Assembly (NCBI GenBank): GCA_036821905.1
Contig: DAISIR010000003.1
Location: forward strand, 62,001-126,000
Source of the DNA: Brooklawnia sp937867175
GTDB lineage: Bacteria > Actinomycetota > Actinomycetes > Propionibacteriales > Propionibacteriaceae
Direction: 5' to 3'
DNA length: 64,000 nucleotides
Shown here piece by piece: positions 41,051 to 49,315 of the stretch. Positions within the stretch are counted from its first letter, which is position 1, and every line of letters starts with the position of its first letter. Position numbers and translations under genes: made by a program. The notes beneath the pieces were generated by a model. The model did no database searches. It saw only the letters and a program-made list of their open reading frames with translations, and was not told the DNA's origin.

Positions 41051-41083
41051 GGCCCTGCCAGCGGGGACCGCACTGGCAGGGCC
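41051..41083 (-). terminator. terminator of the acetoin-dehydrogenase-like operon
   Basis: GGCCCTGCCAG (41051-41061) and CTGGCAGGGCC (41073-41083) form a perfect 11-bp stem with an 11-nt loop, 8 nt after the stop at 41092. No U-run follows. Confidence 0.75.
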
Positions 41084-41091
41084 GACCCTGA

Positions 41092-41406
41092 TCACTCCTC
41101 TGGTGGCACGAAGGCGGCCTGGAAGGCCGCGATGTGCGCATCGATCTCGGCGTCCGACACCTCCTCGTCGCTGACCACCGCGAGCAGAGCACCAACGGGC
41201 AACTCGTCGTCTGCGACCGCGATGATGCGCCGCACCACCCCGGAGACCGGGGATTCCACCTCGCCCTCGATCTTCTCGGTGGCCACATCAAGGGCGGGGG
41301 CGCCCTCAGTGACGGTGTCACCGACCCCGACCCGCCACCCGGTCACCGTTCCGGTGGTCATCGACAGGCCCCACTTCGGCATTGTGATGTTCTTCAGTTC
41401 AGCCAT
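41092..41406 (-). CDS. free-standing lipoyl-domain protein (E2 N-terminal domain only)
   Basis: A 104-residue protein made of one biotinyl/lipoyl attachment domain. The modified Lys is in VATEKIEGEVESP, and the strands around it match E2 components of 2-oxoacid and acetoin dehydrogenases. A full E2 has a subunit-binding domain and a catalytic core of 200-300 more residues. Here the gene ends and a terminator follows, so the core is absent from this locus. It starts 1 nt after the E1 beta stop. It may carry acyl groups for an E2 encoded elsewhere or serve as a separate carrier. Confidence 0.85.
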   Translation of the reverse strand: MAELKNITMPKWGLSMTTGTVTGWRVGVGDTVTEGAPALDVATEKIEGEVESPVSGVVRRIIAVADDELPVGALLAVVSDEEVSDAEIDAHIAAFQAAFVPPEE

Positions 41407-41407
41407 G

Positions 41408-42424
41408 TCAGAGCCTTTCCTTCGTCGCGGCAAGCTGATTGATCGCAGCGGCGATGCGATCTGGGCTCGGCAGGTAGTACCGCTCCAGAGGCGCGGCGAA
41501 TGGCACCGGGGTGTGCGGTGGTGTCACGTTCACGATCGGAGCCTTCAGGAAGTCGAAGCCCTTGGTGGCCACCAAGGAGGCGATGTCCGCCGCCATCCCG
41601 CAGCGCGGGCTGGACTCGTCGACGACGACCAGGCGTCCGGTCTTCTCGACGCTGCGCAGCACCGCCTCCTCGTCGAACGGCGAGGTGGTGCGGGGATCGA
41701 TCAACTCCACCGAGACGCCGTCCAGCTTGGCGATGGCCTTCTGGGCGAAGCCGACCATCTGGCCGAGTGCCACGACGGTGACATCGTCGCCGGACTGAAC
41801 CACGTTCGCCACTCCGAATGGCACCGTGTACGGCTCCTGCGGAACCTCACCCTTCATCGTGTACAGCATCTTGTGTTCACAGAAGATCACCGGATCCCGG
41901 TCGCGGATTGCCTCGATCAGCAGGCCCTTGGCGTCGTACGGGTTGGAGGGCAGCACCACCTTCAGGCCCGGGATGTGGGTGAAGATCGGGTACAGCGCCT
42001 GCGAGTGCTGTGCGGCCGCGTTCATGCCGGCCCCGTACATGGTGCGGATGACCATCGGGGTCTCGGCCTTGCCACCGAACATGTAGCGGAATTTCGCCGC
42101 CTGGTTGTAGATCTGGTCGAAGCAGACGCCCAGGAAGTCGATGAACATGAGTTCAGCGATGGGCTTGAGCCCCGATGCCGCGGCACCCGCGGCGGTCCCC
42201 ATGATCGCCGATTCGCTCAGCGGGGTGTCGAGGATCCGGTCTGGGAACTGCTTCTTCAGTCCCTTCGTCACACCGAGGACGCCACCCCAGGCGTCGTCCT
42301 CGCCGGTCGCTGAACCCTCGCCGCCGGCGACGTCCTCACCGAAGAGCACGACGGTAGGGTCGGCGGCCATCTCCTGCTGGATCGCCTCGTTGATCGCCTT
42401 CTGGTACGTGATTGTGCGGGTCAT
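41408..42424 (-). CDS. acoB: acetoin/2-oxoacid dehydrogenase E1 component, beta subunit
   Basis: A 338-residue transketolase-like subunit. Typical stretches are LFGEDVAGGEG, DTPLSESAIMGTAAG and the C-terminal VVDESSPRCGMAADIA. With the alpha subunit it binds thiamine diphosphate and passes an acyl group to a lipoyl domain. Acetoin is the favoured substrate because an AcoX gene and an AcoR-like gene are linked; pyruvate or branched-chain oxoacids are alternatives. AAGGAG sets the ATG at 42424; a longer frame upstream covers the alpha gene end and was rejected. Confidence 0.85.
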   Translation of the reverse strand: MTRTITYQKAINEAIQQEMAADPTVVLFGEDVAGGEGSATGEDDAWGGVLGVTKGLKKQFPDRILDTPLSESAIMGTAAGAAASGLKPIAELMFIDFLGVCFDQIYNQAAKFRYMFGGKAETPMVIRTMYGAGMNAAAQHSQALYPIFTHIPGLKVVLPSNPYDAKGLLIEAIRDRDPVIFCEHKMLYTMKGEVPQEPYTVPFGVANVVQSGDDVTVVALGQMVGFAQKAIAKLDGVSVELIDPRTTSPFDEEAVLRSVEKTGRLVVVDESSPRCGMAADIASLVATKGFDFLKAPIVNVTPPHTPVPFAAPLERYYLPSPDRIAAAINQLAATKERL

Positions 42425-42440
42425 GACTGTGTCTCCTTCC

Positions 42441-43427
42441 TCAGTACGAGACGTAGACGTCTTCGAGGGCGGACTCGGGGGCCGGGAACGGGGCGGCCTG
42501 CGCCTGGGCAACGGCCCGGTCGATGAGTTCGGCGACCTCGGCGTCGATGGCGTCGAGTTGCTCCTCGGTCGCCACGCCCGCCCGAGTGACGCGGGCGCGG
42601 AAATTCTTCAGCGGGTCACGGTGTTCGCGGGCGTCCGCCACCTCATTCGGGGCGCGGTACTTCTGCTGGTCACCGATGAAGTGACCGAAGTAGCGGATCG
42701 TCTTGCACTCGATCAGCGACGGGCCGCCACCGGCGCGTGCCCGGCCGACGGCCTCGGCCGCAGCCTCGCGAACCGCGAAATAGTCCTGGCCGTCGACGAC
42801 CACGCCAGGCAGCCCGAAGCCGTCGGCACGCTTGGCGACGTCGATGCCGGACTGATGGAAGCTGCTGGCCGTCGACTCGGCGTAGCCATTGTTCTCGACC
42901 ACGAAGACGACCGGCAGGTTCATGGCGGCGGCGAAGTTGAGGCTCTCCAAGAAGGTGCCCTGGTTCGAGCCGCCGTCACCGGTGAACGAGACGCCGACCT
43001 GGTCGGTGCCACGCACCTTGGCCGACAGGCCGACCCCGCAGACCAGCGGCGGGCCACCACCCACAATGCCGTTGGCGCCCAACATGCCGGTGGACAGGTC
43101 GGCGATGTGCATTGATCCGCCCTTGCCTTTGCAGGTGCCGGTGGCCTTGCCGTACAGCTCGGCCATCATGGCCACCACGTCGCAGCCCTTCGCGATGGCG
43201 TGCCCGTGGCCGCGGTGGGTGCTGGCGATGTAGTCGGCGGGGGTCAGGACGTCGCAAACCCCGGTCGCCACCGCCTCCTCGCCGGCATACAGGTGAACAA
43301 AGCCGGGCATCTGCCCGGTCTGGAATTCCTTGTAGACGCGCTCCTCGAAGTCACGGATCGTTCGCATGGTCCGATACGCCTGGAGCAGTTCTGCTGCGGG
43401 AATCGTCCCGCTCGCGGTGCCGGTCAT
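42441..43427 (-). CDS. acoA: acetoin/2-oxoacid dehydrogenase E1 component, alpha subunit
   Basis: A 328-residue thiamine-diphosphate subunit. The cofactor motif runs from GDGGSNQG to NNGYAEST, and STHRGHGHAIAKG is typical of the family. Length is that of AcoA rather than of the longer pyruvate E1 alpha. CGGAG lies before the ATG. It is followed by the beta subunit after 16 nt. Confidence 0.86.
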   Translation of the reverse strand: MTGTASGTIPAAELLQAYRTMRTIRDFEERVYKEFQTGQMPGFVHLYAGEEAVATGVCDVLTPADYIASTHRGHGHAIAKGCDVVAMMAELYGKATGTCKGKGGSMHIADLSTGMLGANGIVGGGPPLVCGVGLSAKVRGTDQVGVSFTGDGGSNQGTFLESLNFAAAMNLPVVFVVENNGYAESTASSFHQSGIDVAKRADGFGLPGVVVDGQDYFAVREAAAEAVGRARAGGGPSLIECKTIRYFGHFIGDQQKYRAPNEVADAREHRDPLKNFRARVTRAGVATEEQLDAIDAEVAELIDRAVAQAQAAPFPAPESALEDVYVSY

Positions 43428-43486
43428 CAGCTACTCCGTTCGTCGCTGCGGTACCGCGACGATGCAGCACCGCCTGTCGTGCAACG

Positions 43487-44482
43487 TTAGGTGCTGGCGC
43501 GTTGCAGTCGCGTTGCACCCAGGACGCGCCCGACGTCGATACGCCACGGCCCTTCGGTCAGCGTCACGGTGGCCGGTTCACCGCGGTAGCGTTCGATCTC
43601 GCGTTCGCCGTCCACCGAGATGGTGCCCGCGACGTCGAGCAGGGAGACGGTCTGGCCAAGGGCGACAGGGGTCACCTCGGCGACCGGGATGTCCACCACC
43701 AGTCCGGGTGCGATCGGGACCCGCGACAACGGCCCATCACCGATCACCACCTTGGCGCCGTGGTCGCTGCCGCGCGGCAGGTCGATGACCGAAGCCGCGA
43801 TCGAACTCAGCCCGATGGCACAGGGGTCGGCGAAGCAAACCACCACCTCATGGATGTGGTCTGGGCGCCAGATGGCTCGTGCGCCCGCAAACGTGTCGGA
43901 GATGACACCGACATCGACCAGCGCAGCTTCGGTGCGTCCAGCGCAGGTCACCTCAAGGGCCTTCTCCCGGACGCAGCCCTGCTCGCGGCTCACCTGACCG
44001 GTGGCCACCAGCCCGGCCGCGATGCCGGCGACGGTTGCCTCCGTCCAGACCGGATAGATGTTGTTGGTGCCGGTCGACAGGGGCAGGACCGGGATCTCGT
44101 CCACCCGCCCGTGAACCAGGCGCTGGGTGCCGTCACCCCCGAGGACGCACACGGCGTCCACCCCGGCCTCGACCATCGCGGCCAACGCTGCGATGGTGTC
44201 GCGCGCGTGATAGGTGGTGGGCAGGTCGAGCCAGGTCAGGCTCGGCAACGGAGCGGTCAATCCCTGCACGACAAGAGATCGCGCGATCCGGTCGATGGCG
44301 CGGGAAACGGTGAGGTCGGCCGGCATCATGAGCACCTCGTCCACCCCGGTGGCGCCCAGCCCCGACAGCAGCCGCACGGTCATGGCGCCCTTCTCGGAGT
44401 TGTCGACGACAGTGGCGGCCGAGATCAGGCGGCGGATGTCGTGCCCGGAGGCCGGATTGACGATGATCCCAACTCGTGTCAT
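43487..44482 (-). CDS. acoX: AcoX-like ATP-NAD kinase family protein
   Basis: A 331-residue protein with the NAD/diacylglycerol kinase-like fold: IIVNPASGHD at the N-terminus and VLGGDGTQR near residue 120. Genes of this type are regular members of acetoin catabolic operons, where the role is still unsettled. GGGAGG lies 7 nt before the ATG. It precedes acoA by 59 nt in the same direction. Confidence 0.83.
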   Translation of the reverse strand: MTRVGIIVNPASGHDIRRLISAATVVDNSEKGAMTVRLLSGLGATGVDEVLMMPADLTVSRAIDRIARSLVVQGLTAPLPSLTWLDLPTTYHARDTIAALAAMVEAGVDAVCVLGGDGTQRLVHGRVDEIPVLPLSTGTNNIYPVWTEATVAGIAAGLVATGQVSREQGCVREKALEVTCAGRTEAALVDVGVISDTFAGARAIWRPDHIHEVVVCFADPCAIGLSSIAASVIDLPRGSDHGAKVVIGDGPLSRVPIAPGLVVDIPVAEVTPVALGQTVSLLDVAGTISVDGEREIERYRGEPATVTLTEGPWRIDVGRVLGATRLQRAST

Positions 44483-44545
44483 GGTGCATCCTCCCGACGA
44501 TCATCACAGCCTGCCCGCGGCGGGGTTGCAGGGACATCGCACGGG

Positions 44546-45712
44546 TCAGGCGTACCTGCGGAGCAGCCGGCAGCGCCTGGCCTCCAACTGCTCGCGGGCG
44601 GCGTCCAAGGCGCCGAGTTCACCCAGCCGACGCTCAATGGCGGCCAGGTCACCCCTGCCCGAACGCGAGTTGCACCAGGACTCCAGTGCCTGGCCGCCAC
44701 GGCCCATCGCCACCGCGCGCACGCTCTGGCGCAACTCGCTGCGGATCATCTCGATCTCCAGCGCTTCGGAACGGGGCAGCAGGTCATCGGGGTACGCGGC
44801 GACCGCCGCCGCATCACCGTTCGCGGCCAGGTTCCGGACCAGACCCACGTCGGTGCTGACGTCGTCGGCCAGCCGATACGGCTGACCCACGATCAGGCCC
44901 GGCAACTGGCCTCGGATGCGGTGGATCTCGGCCCTCACCGTGGCCGCCTTGCCGTCGTCGCCGAACAGCCGGTAGGCGATCTCGTCACCGTTGAGCCCCT
45001 CGGGATGCTCGACGAGCAGCGCAACGATGTCGGCACGCCTGGTGGTCAGCGGCACACCGAACGCCGTCGGCTGCCCGGGGCCCAGCAACCGCACGTCGGC
45101 AGCCGGGGTCGGGAGCAGGCCGGGTGTGCTCGACCGGCGTTCGAGCAACAGTTCTGCGAGCCGGGCGCCGGCGCGGGCGGCAGCCAACGCGATCGACCGG
45201 CCGTCGCGAGCCGGGGAGGTGAGATCGATGCACGCCAGCACCCGCCCAGTCGACGGGTCACGAACCACGTCTGCCGCACACAGCCAAGGCTGATGCGCGA
45301 AGACCAGGTGCTCGGAACCGTTGATGATGGTCGCGCGTTCGTCGTGCAGTGCGGTGCCGATCGCGTTCGTGCCGACATCGAACTCGTCCCAATGTGCACC
45401 CTCGGTGATGCCGATGCGGTCCAGCGGGCCGCGCAGCACCGGCGAACCGGCCAGCCACAAGATGACCCCGGAGGCGTCCGAGATCACCACGAGGTGGTCA
45501 TCGGCCCAACCGTCGCCCGCCAGCACGCCCAGGAGTTCGGCCACGTGGGGCGCCAGAGGGTGCCGGCTGCGGATCTGCTCGAACTGCGCACCACTTTGGA
45601 TCACCGGATCGGAGCGGTCCTCGGGGACGACCCCGGCGGCGAGCGCACGCTGCCAAGAGGCCGCGACCTCGGCACGCGGGCCGCGGCGGGAGGTTCGGCT
45701 CACTACGGTCAT
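44546..45712 (-). CDS. GAF-domain transcriptional regulator (AcoR-like N-terminus)
   Basis: A 388-residue cytosolic regulator. The N-terminal part (about 10-200) matches the sensory region of AcoR-type activators (AASWQRALAAG, then a GAF domain with EGAHWDEFDVGTNAIGTAL). There is no sigma-54 interaction ATPase. Instead the C-terminal half has a winged-helix-like segment (ADIVALLVEHPEGLNGDEIAYRLFG) and a helical tail. It probably controls the acoX-A-B operon downstream. The ATG at 45712 is preferred, since the promoter box TACAAT at 45743-45748 lies upstream of it; a longer frame crosses that box. Confidence 0.8.
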   Translation of the reverse strand: MTVVSRTSRRGPRAEVAASWQRALAAGVVPEDRSDPVIQSGAQFEQIRSRHPLAPHVAELLGVLAGDGWADDHLVVISDASGVILWLAGSPVLRGPLDRIGITEGAHWDEFDVGTNAIGTALHDERATIINGSEHLVFAHQPWLCAADVVRDPSTGRVLACIDLTSPARDGRSIALAAARAGARLAELLLERRSSTPGLLPTPAADVRLLGPGQPTAFGVPLTTRRADIVALLVEHPEGLNGDEIAYRLFGDDGKAATVRAEIHRIRGQLPGLIVGQPYRLADDVSTDVGLVRNLAANGDAAAVAAYPDDLLPRSEALEIEMIRSELRQSVRAVAMGRGGQALESWCNSRSGRGDLAAIERRLGELGALDAAREQLEARRCRLLRRYA

Positions 45713-45742
45713 CGTCGAATCCGCATCCCTGTGGGTAGCGAC

Positions 45743-45748
45743 ATTGTA
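45743..45748 (-). promoter_or_regulatory. -10 box of the acetoin-locus regulator gene
   Basis: TACAAT on the minus strand, about 30 nt before the ATG at 45712. No good -35 match is seen at 16-18 nt, which would suit an activated promoter. Confidence 0.45.
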
Positions 45749-45802
45749 CCCCGTGGGCGTCGCACCATCTCGCGCACGGGCAACCCAGCGCACGGGAGTG
45801 CA

Positions 45803-47083
45803 TCACTGCGGCGGCACGGCCCCCGGCGGCTCGGGGAATGGCGCGGCGGCGGTCTCGCGGGCGGCCGCCGCGTCCTCGACCTCTTCCCGGCTGAAGCCGA
45901 GCAGGAAGAGGACGGCGTCTAGATAGGGCAGGTTGAGCGAAGTGTCAGCGGACGCCCGGACTGCCGGCTTGGCGTTGAACGCGACCCCGAGACCGGCGGC
46001 GGTGAGCATGTCGAGGTCGTTGGCGCCGTCGCCGATCGCGACGGTCCGCGACAGCGGCAGGCCCTCATCGGCGGCGAACTCCCGCAGGATCTGGGCCTTG
46101 GCGGCCCGGTCGACGATCGGGCCCCGGACGTGACCGGTGAGTACCCCGTCGACGACCTCCAACGAATTGGCGCGCACATGCTGGATACCCAACTCCTGGG
46201 CCAGCGGCCCGACCACCTCGATGAACCCGCCCGAGACCAGACCGACGGCGAAACCGAGATCCTGCAGCGTGGCGACGAGCGTCCGCGCGCCGGGGGTGAG
46301 CCGGATCGCCTGCCGCACCTCGTCGAAGATCGCCGTGGGCAACCCGCGCAGCGCGGCGACCCGCTGGTGCAGCGACTGGCGGAAATCGATCTCACCGCGC
46401 ATGGCGGCGGAAGTGACCGCAGCCACCTCCGCCTCCCGCCCGGCGTGGGCGGCCAGCAACTCGATCACCTCGTCGCGGATCAGCGTGGAGTCGACATCCA
46501 TCACGACCAGCCGGCGACCTTGCCGGGCCAGCCCGGCCGGCGAGACCGCCACGTCAAAACCCGCCTCGGCGGCGGCCTGCGCAAGCGCCGGACGCAGGTC
46601 TGCCACATCGGCATGCGAAACCCAGAATTCGATGGTGGTCATCGGCTGCCGGGACAGCCGGCGGCTGCGGTCGATGTTGCCGCCGTGGTCGGTGATCACC
46701 TGGGCCGCCGCGGCCACGTGCCGGGCCAGCAGCGGGCGTCCCAACAACGTGACCACCACTCGCTTGGGACGCGGCGGGTTGTCGCCCATGCCCTCCGAGA
46801 TGTGCAAGGTCAACCCGAGCCGGGCGCAGGTACCGGCCAGCCGGTCGGTCAGTTCCGAGATGTCGGCGGGCAGCGAGCCGCCGAGCAGCAGCGCGAGAAT
46901 GAGCTGCTCCCGAACAACCACTTGCTCGAAGTCGAGCACTTCGGCACCGGCGCGGGCGATCGCGTCCATCAACTGCACCGTCATGCCCGGCCGGTCGACA
47001 CCGGTGATGGTGGCCGCGAGGGTTTGCAGACCGGGACGCGCAGCTGCGGCCCTGCCGGTCGTCGTGCCGATCTGGCTGGACAT
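45803..47083 (-). CDS. serB: phosphoserine phosphatase
   Basis: A 426-residue HAD enzyme that makes L-serine from phosphoserine. The N-terminal 190 residues form ACT-like regulatory domains (TLAATITGVDRPGMT, then VVTLLGRPLLARHVAA). The catalytic motif VVMDVDSTLIRDEV is near 195, and the last HAD motif is AIGDGANDLDML. It starts 10 nt after purA and is probably in the same operon. Serine is the precursor of O-acetylserine used by CysK. Confidence 0.93.
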   Translation of the reverse strand: MSSQIGTTTGRAAAARPGLQTLAATITGVDRPGMTVQLMDAIARAGAEVLDFEQVVVREQLILALLLGGSLPADISELTDRLAGTCARLGLTLHISEGMGDNPPRPKRVVVTLLGRPLLARHVAAAAQVITDHGGNIDRSRRLSRQPMTTIEFWVSHADVADLRPALAQAAAEAGFDVAVSPAGLARQGRRLVVMDVDSTLIRDEVIELLAAHAGREAEVAAVTSAAMRGEIDFRQSLHQRVAALRGLPTAIFDEVRQAIRLTPGARTLVATLQDLGFAVGLVSGGFIEVVGPLAQELGIQHVRANSLEVVDGVLTGHVRGPIVDRAAKAQILREFAADEGLPLSRTVAIGDGANDLDMLTAAGLGVAFNAKPAVRASADTSLNLPYLDAVLFLLGFSREEVEDAAAARETAAAPFPEPPGAVPPQ

Positions 47084-47093
47084 GCCGGCGGGC

Positions 47094-48377
47094 TCAGACC
47101 AGGTCGTTGATCATGACCGCCTCTTCGCGGCCTGGGCCGACCCCGATTCCGCTGATCCGGCAACGGATCAGTTCCTCAAGGCGTTTCACGTAGGCCTGAC
47201 AATTGGCCGGCAACCCGGCGAAGTCGCGGATCTTCGTGATGTCCTCAGACCAGCCCGGCAGGAACTCGAGGATCGGCTTGGCGATCTGGAGTTCGGCCTG
47301 CGTCATCGGGAAGACGTCGCTGCGTCGGCCGTTGATCTCGTAGGCCACGCATACCGGGATACGTTCCCAACCCGACAGCACGTCGAGCTTGGTGAGGAAG
47401 ACATCGGTACAGCCGTTGACCCGGTTCGCCACCTCGACCACGGGCGCGTCGAACCAGCCGCAGCGCCGGGGACGCCCGGTGGTGGCCCCGTACTCGCCCC
47501 CGTCGGCGCGCAACCGTTCGCCGTCGGCGTCGAACAGTTCGGTGGGGAACGGACCTTCGCCGACGCGGGTGGTGTAGGCCTTGGCGACACCGATCACCCG
47601 GTCGATGCGGGTGGGGCCGACGCCGGTACCGGTGCAGGCGCCGCCGGCGGTCGGGTTGGAACTGGTGACGTACGGGTAGGTGCCGTGGTCGACGTCCAGA
47701 TGGTGCGCCTGTGCACCCTCGAAGAGGACGACCTTGCCGGCGTCCAGTTCGTCGTTGAGCAGCCGCGCGGCGTCGATGATGTACGGTCGGATGCGCTCGG
47801 CATGGGCGAGCAGTTGGCCGGTCACGAGGTCGGCGTCGATCTCGCGACGGTTGTAGATCTTCACCAGGGTCTGGTTCTTCATCTCGAGCGAGGCGACGAC
47901 CTTGTCGTGCAGCAGGTCGGCGTCCAGCAGGTCAGCGACCCTGATGCCGACTCGATTGACCTTGTCGGAGTAGGTCGGGCCGATGCCGCGTCCGGTGGTG
48001 CCGATCCGCTTCCGGCCCGCGAAACGCTCGGTGACCTTGTCCAGGGTCTGGTGATAGGGCGTGATGAGGTGCGCGTTGGCGCTGACCAGCGGATGTTCGA
48101 CGACCTCGCCACGGGCAGCCAGCCCATCCAACTCGTGGTACAGCACGTCAAGGTCGATGACCACGCCGTTCCCGATGACGGTGGTGGCGTTGCGGTTGAG
48201 AATGCCTGCGGGCAGCAAGTGCATGATGAACTTCTCGCCACCCACCACGACGGTGTGGCCGGCGTTGTTGCCACCGGAGTAGCGCACCACCAGATCAACG
48301 TGCTCACCCAGCGCGTCGACCGCCTTGCCCTTGCCCTCGTCACCCCACTGGGTTCCCAACACGATGATGCCCGGCAT
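47094..48377 (-). CDS. purA: adenylosuccinate synthetase
   Basis: A 427-residue GTP-dependent enzyme that converts IMP and aspartate to adenylosuccinate. The P-loop is LGTQWGDEGKGK, and the IMP-binding stretch GNNAGHTVV and the C-terminal TTGRPRRCGW are present. The loop usually read as G-A-Q-G-T-L-L-D is here G-A-Q-A-H-H-L-D, an uncommon form that may be lineage-specific. GAAGGG lies before the ATG at 48377. The gene heads purA-serB and has a leader of about 87 nt with a palindrome at its 5' end. Confidence 0.94.
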   Translation of the reverse strand: MPGIIVLGTQWGDEGKGKAVDALGEHVDLVVRYSGGNNAGHTVVVGGEKFIMHLLPAGILNRNATTVIGNGVVIDLDVLYHELDGLAARGEVVEHPLVSANAHLITPYHQTLDKVTERFAGRKRIGTTGRGIGPTYSDKVNRVGIRVADLLDADLLHDKVVASLEMKNQTLVKIYNRREIDADLVTGQLLAHAERIRPYIIDAARLLNDELDAGKVVLFEGAQAHHLDVDHGTYPYVTSSNPTAGGACTGTGVGPTRIDRVIGVAKAYTTRVGEGPFPTELFDADGERLRADGGEYGATTGRPRRCGWFDAPVVEVANRVNGCTDVFLTKLDVLSGWERIPVCVAYEINGRRSDVFPMTQAELQIAKPILEFLPGWSEDITKIRDFAGLPANCQAYVKRLEELIRCRISGIGVGPGREEAVMINDLV

Positions 48378-48448
48378 GCTCAGCCCTTCGTCCAGGCCCC
48401 GGGCGACGCCACCCGGAACACAACGGAAGCCCCCTGCACGGCGACCGC

Positions 48449-48465
48449 GGCAAGAGGCTCTTGCC
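48449..48465. promoter_or_regulatory. 17-nt palindrome at the purA transcription start (operator-like)
   Basis: GGCAAGAG-G-CTCTTGCC is a perfect 8-1-8 inverted repeat covering the predicted start site of the purA transcript. Confidence 0.5.
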
Positions 48466-48470
48466 ACGCC

Positions 48471-48476
48471 ACTCTA
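48471..48476 (-). promoter_or_regulatory. -10 box of purA-serB
   Basis: TAGAGT on the minus strand. Start would be near 48464, giving a leader of about 87 nt. Confidence 0.45.
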
Positions 48477-48559
48477 ACGCGGCAGGGGCTGGCCCGGCCA
48501 GCGTTCTGATCATCAGACATGCAGGCCAACCCGCTGCCGGAGCGCTTGGCGGTGGCTGG

Positions 48560-48565
48560 TAAATA
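48560..48565 (+). promoter_or_regulatory. -10 box of the DsbA/FrnE-type gene (leaderless)
   Basis: TAAATA, 7 nt before the ATG at 48573. Confidence 0.45.
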
Positions 48566-48572
48566 TTTGAAC

Positions 48573-49280
48573 ATGCTGATTGAAGTCTGGACCGATGTGG
48601 TCTGCCCGTTCTGCTATGTCGGCAAGCGCGAACTCGCCTCGGCGCTGGAAGATTTCGCCTACGCCGACGAGGTGGAGGTGGTCTTCAAGTCCTTTGAGCT
48701 CGATCAATCCGCCGCCACCGAAGGCGAGGAGGTCACCGAGCACCTGATGCGCAAGTACGGCCTGAGCCCAGCCCAGGTCGCGGCCCAGAACGAGCAACTT
48801 GCGGCCCGTGCGGCCGAGGCCGGGCTGACTTTCAACTGGCGGCAGGCCAGGTCGGCGAACACGCTCGACGCCCACCGGCTGATCAAGCTGGCGGGGACGC
48901 AGGGCTTGGCCGGCCAGGCGACCGACCTGCTGATGAAGGCCTTCTTCACCGACGGCCAGGTGGTCAGCGACCGTGACGTGCTGGTGAGCATCGGTGCCGA
49001 ACTCGGGTTGGACGGCGACCGTGTCGGGCAGCTGTTGGACGGGGTGGATTTCGCCGAGGAGGTGCACGCCGACCAGGCGGAGGCCGGACGCTACGGCATC
49101 ACCGGGGTGCCGTTCTTCCTCTTCGAGGGCCAGTGGGCGGTCAGCGGCGCCCAGCCGGCCGAGCTCTTCCTGGACGCGCTCGAGCAGGTCTGGGCCGAGA
49201 CCCACCAGGCGCAGTTCATCACCCTGGCCGAGGGTTCGGGTGGCAGCTGTGGGTGTGGCGGTTGCGGCTGCGGCTCGTAG
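48573..49280 (+). CDS. DsbA-family oxidoreductase, FrnE-like, with Cys-Gly tail
   Basis: A 235-residue cytosolic thioredoxin-fold protein. The redox motif is C-P-F-C in TDVVCPFCYVGKREL near residue 10, and the cis-proline is in ITGVPFFLF. It has the helical insertion of FrnE-type proteins and no signal peptide. The last 15 residues are Gly and Cys-rich (five Cys in SCGCGGCGCGS is unusual for the fold) and could bind metal or act as extra thiols. The start is supported by a leaderless promoter. Confidence 0.87.
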   Translation: MLIEVWTDVVCPFCYVGKRELASALEDFAYADEVEVVFKSFELDQSAATEGEEVTEHLMRKYGLSPAQVAAQNEQLAARAAEAGLTFNWRQARSANTLDAHRLIKLAGTQGLAGQATDLLMKAFFTDGQVVSDRDVLVSIGAELGLDGDRVGQLLDGVDFAEEVHADQAEAGRYGITGVPFFLFEGQWAVSGAQPAELFLDALEQVWAETHQAQFITLAEGSGGSCGCGGCGCGS

Positions 49281-49315
49281 CCTCGGCCTCGGCCTCGGCA
49301 CCGATCGTCGAGCGA

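Noticed and set aside
43112..45922. 936-codon plus-strand open frame over the acetoin locus
   Set aside because: It is antisense to acoA, acoX and the GAF regulator, which all have clear family motifs; its composition is low-complexity and shadow-like.
46137..48509. 790-codon plus-strand open frame
   Set aside because: It is antisense to serB and purA and shows no domain or start signal.
49281..49299. Triple CCTCGG repeat after the DsbA-type gene, and triple GTGACC at 50046-50063
   Set aside because: Short hexamer runs of this kind arise often by slippage in GC-rich intergenic DNA; no spacer pattern or function is suggested.
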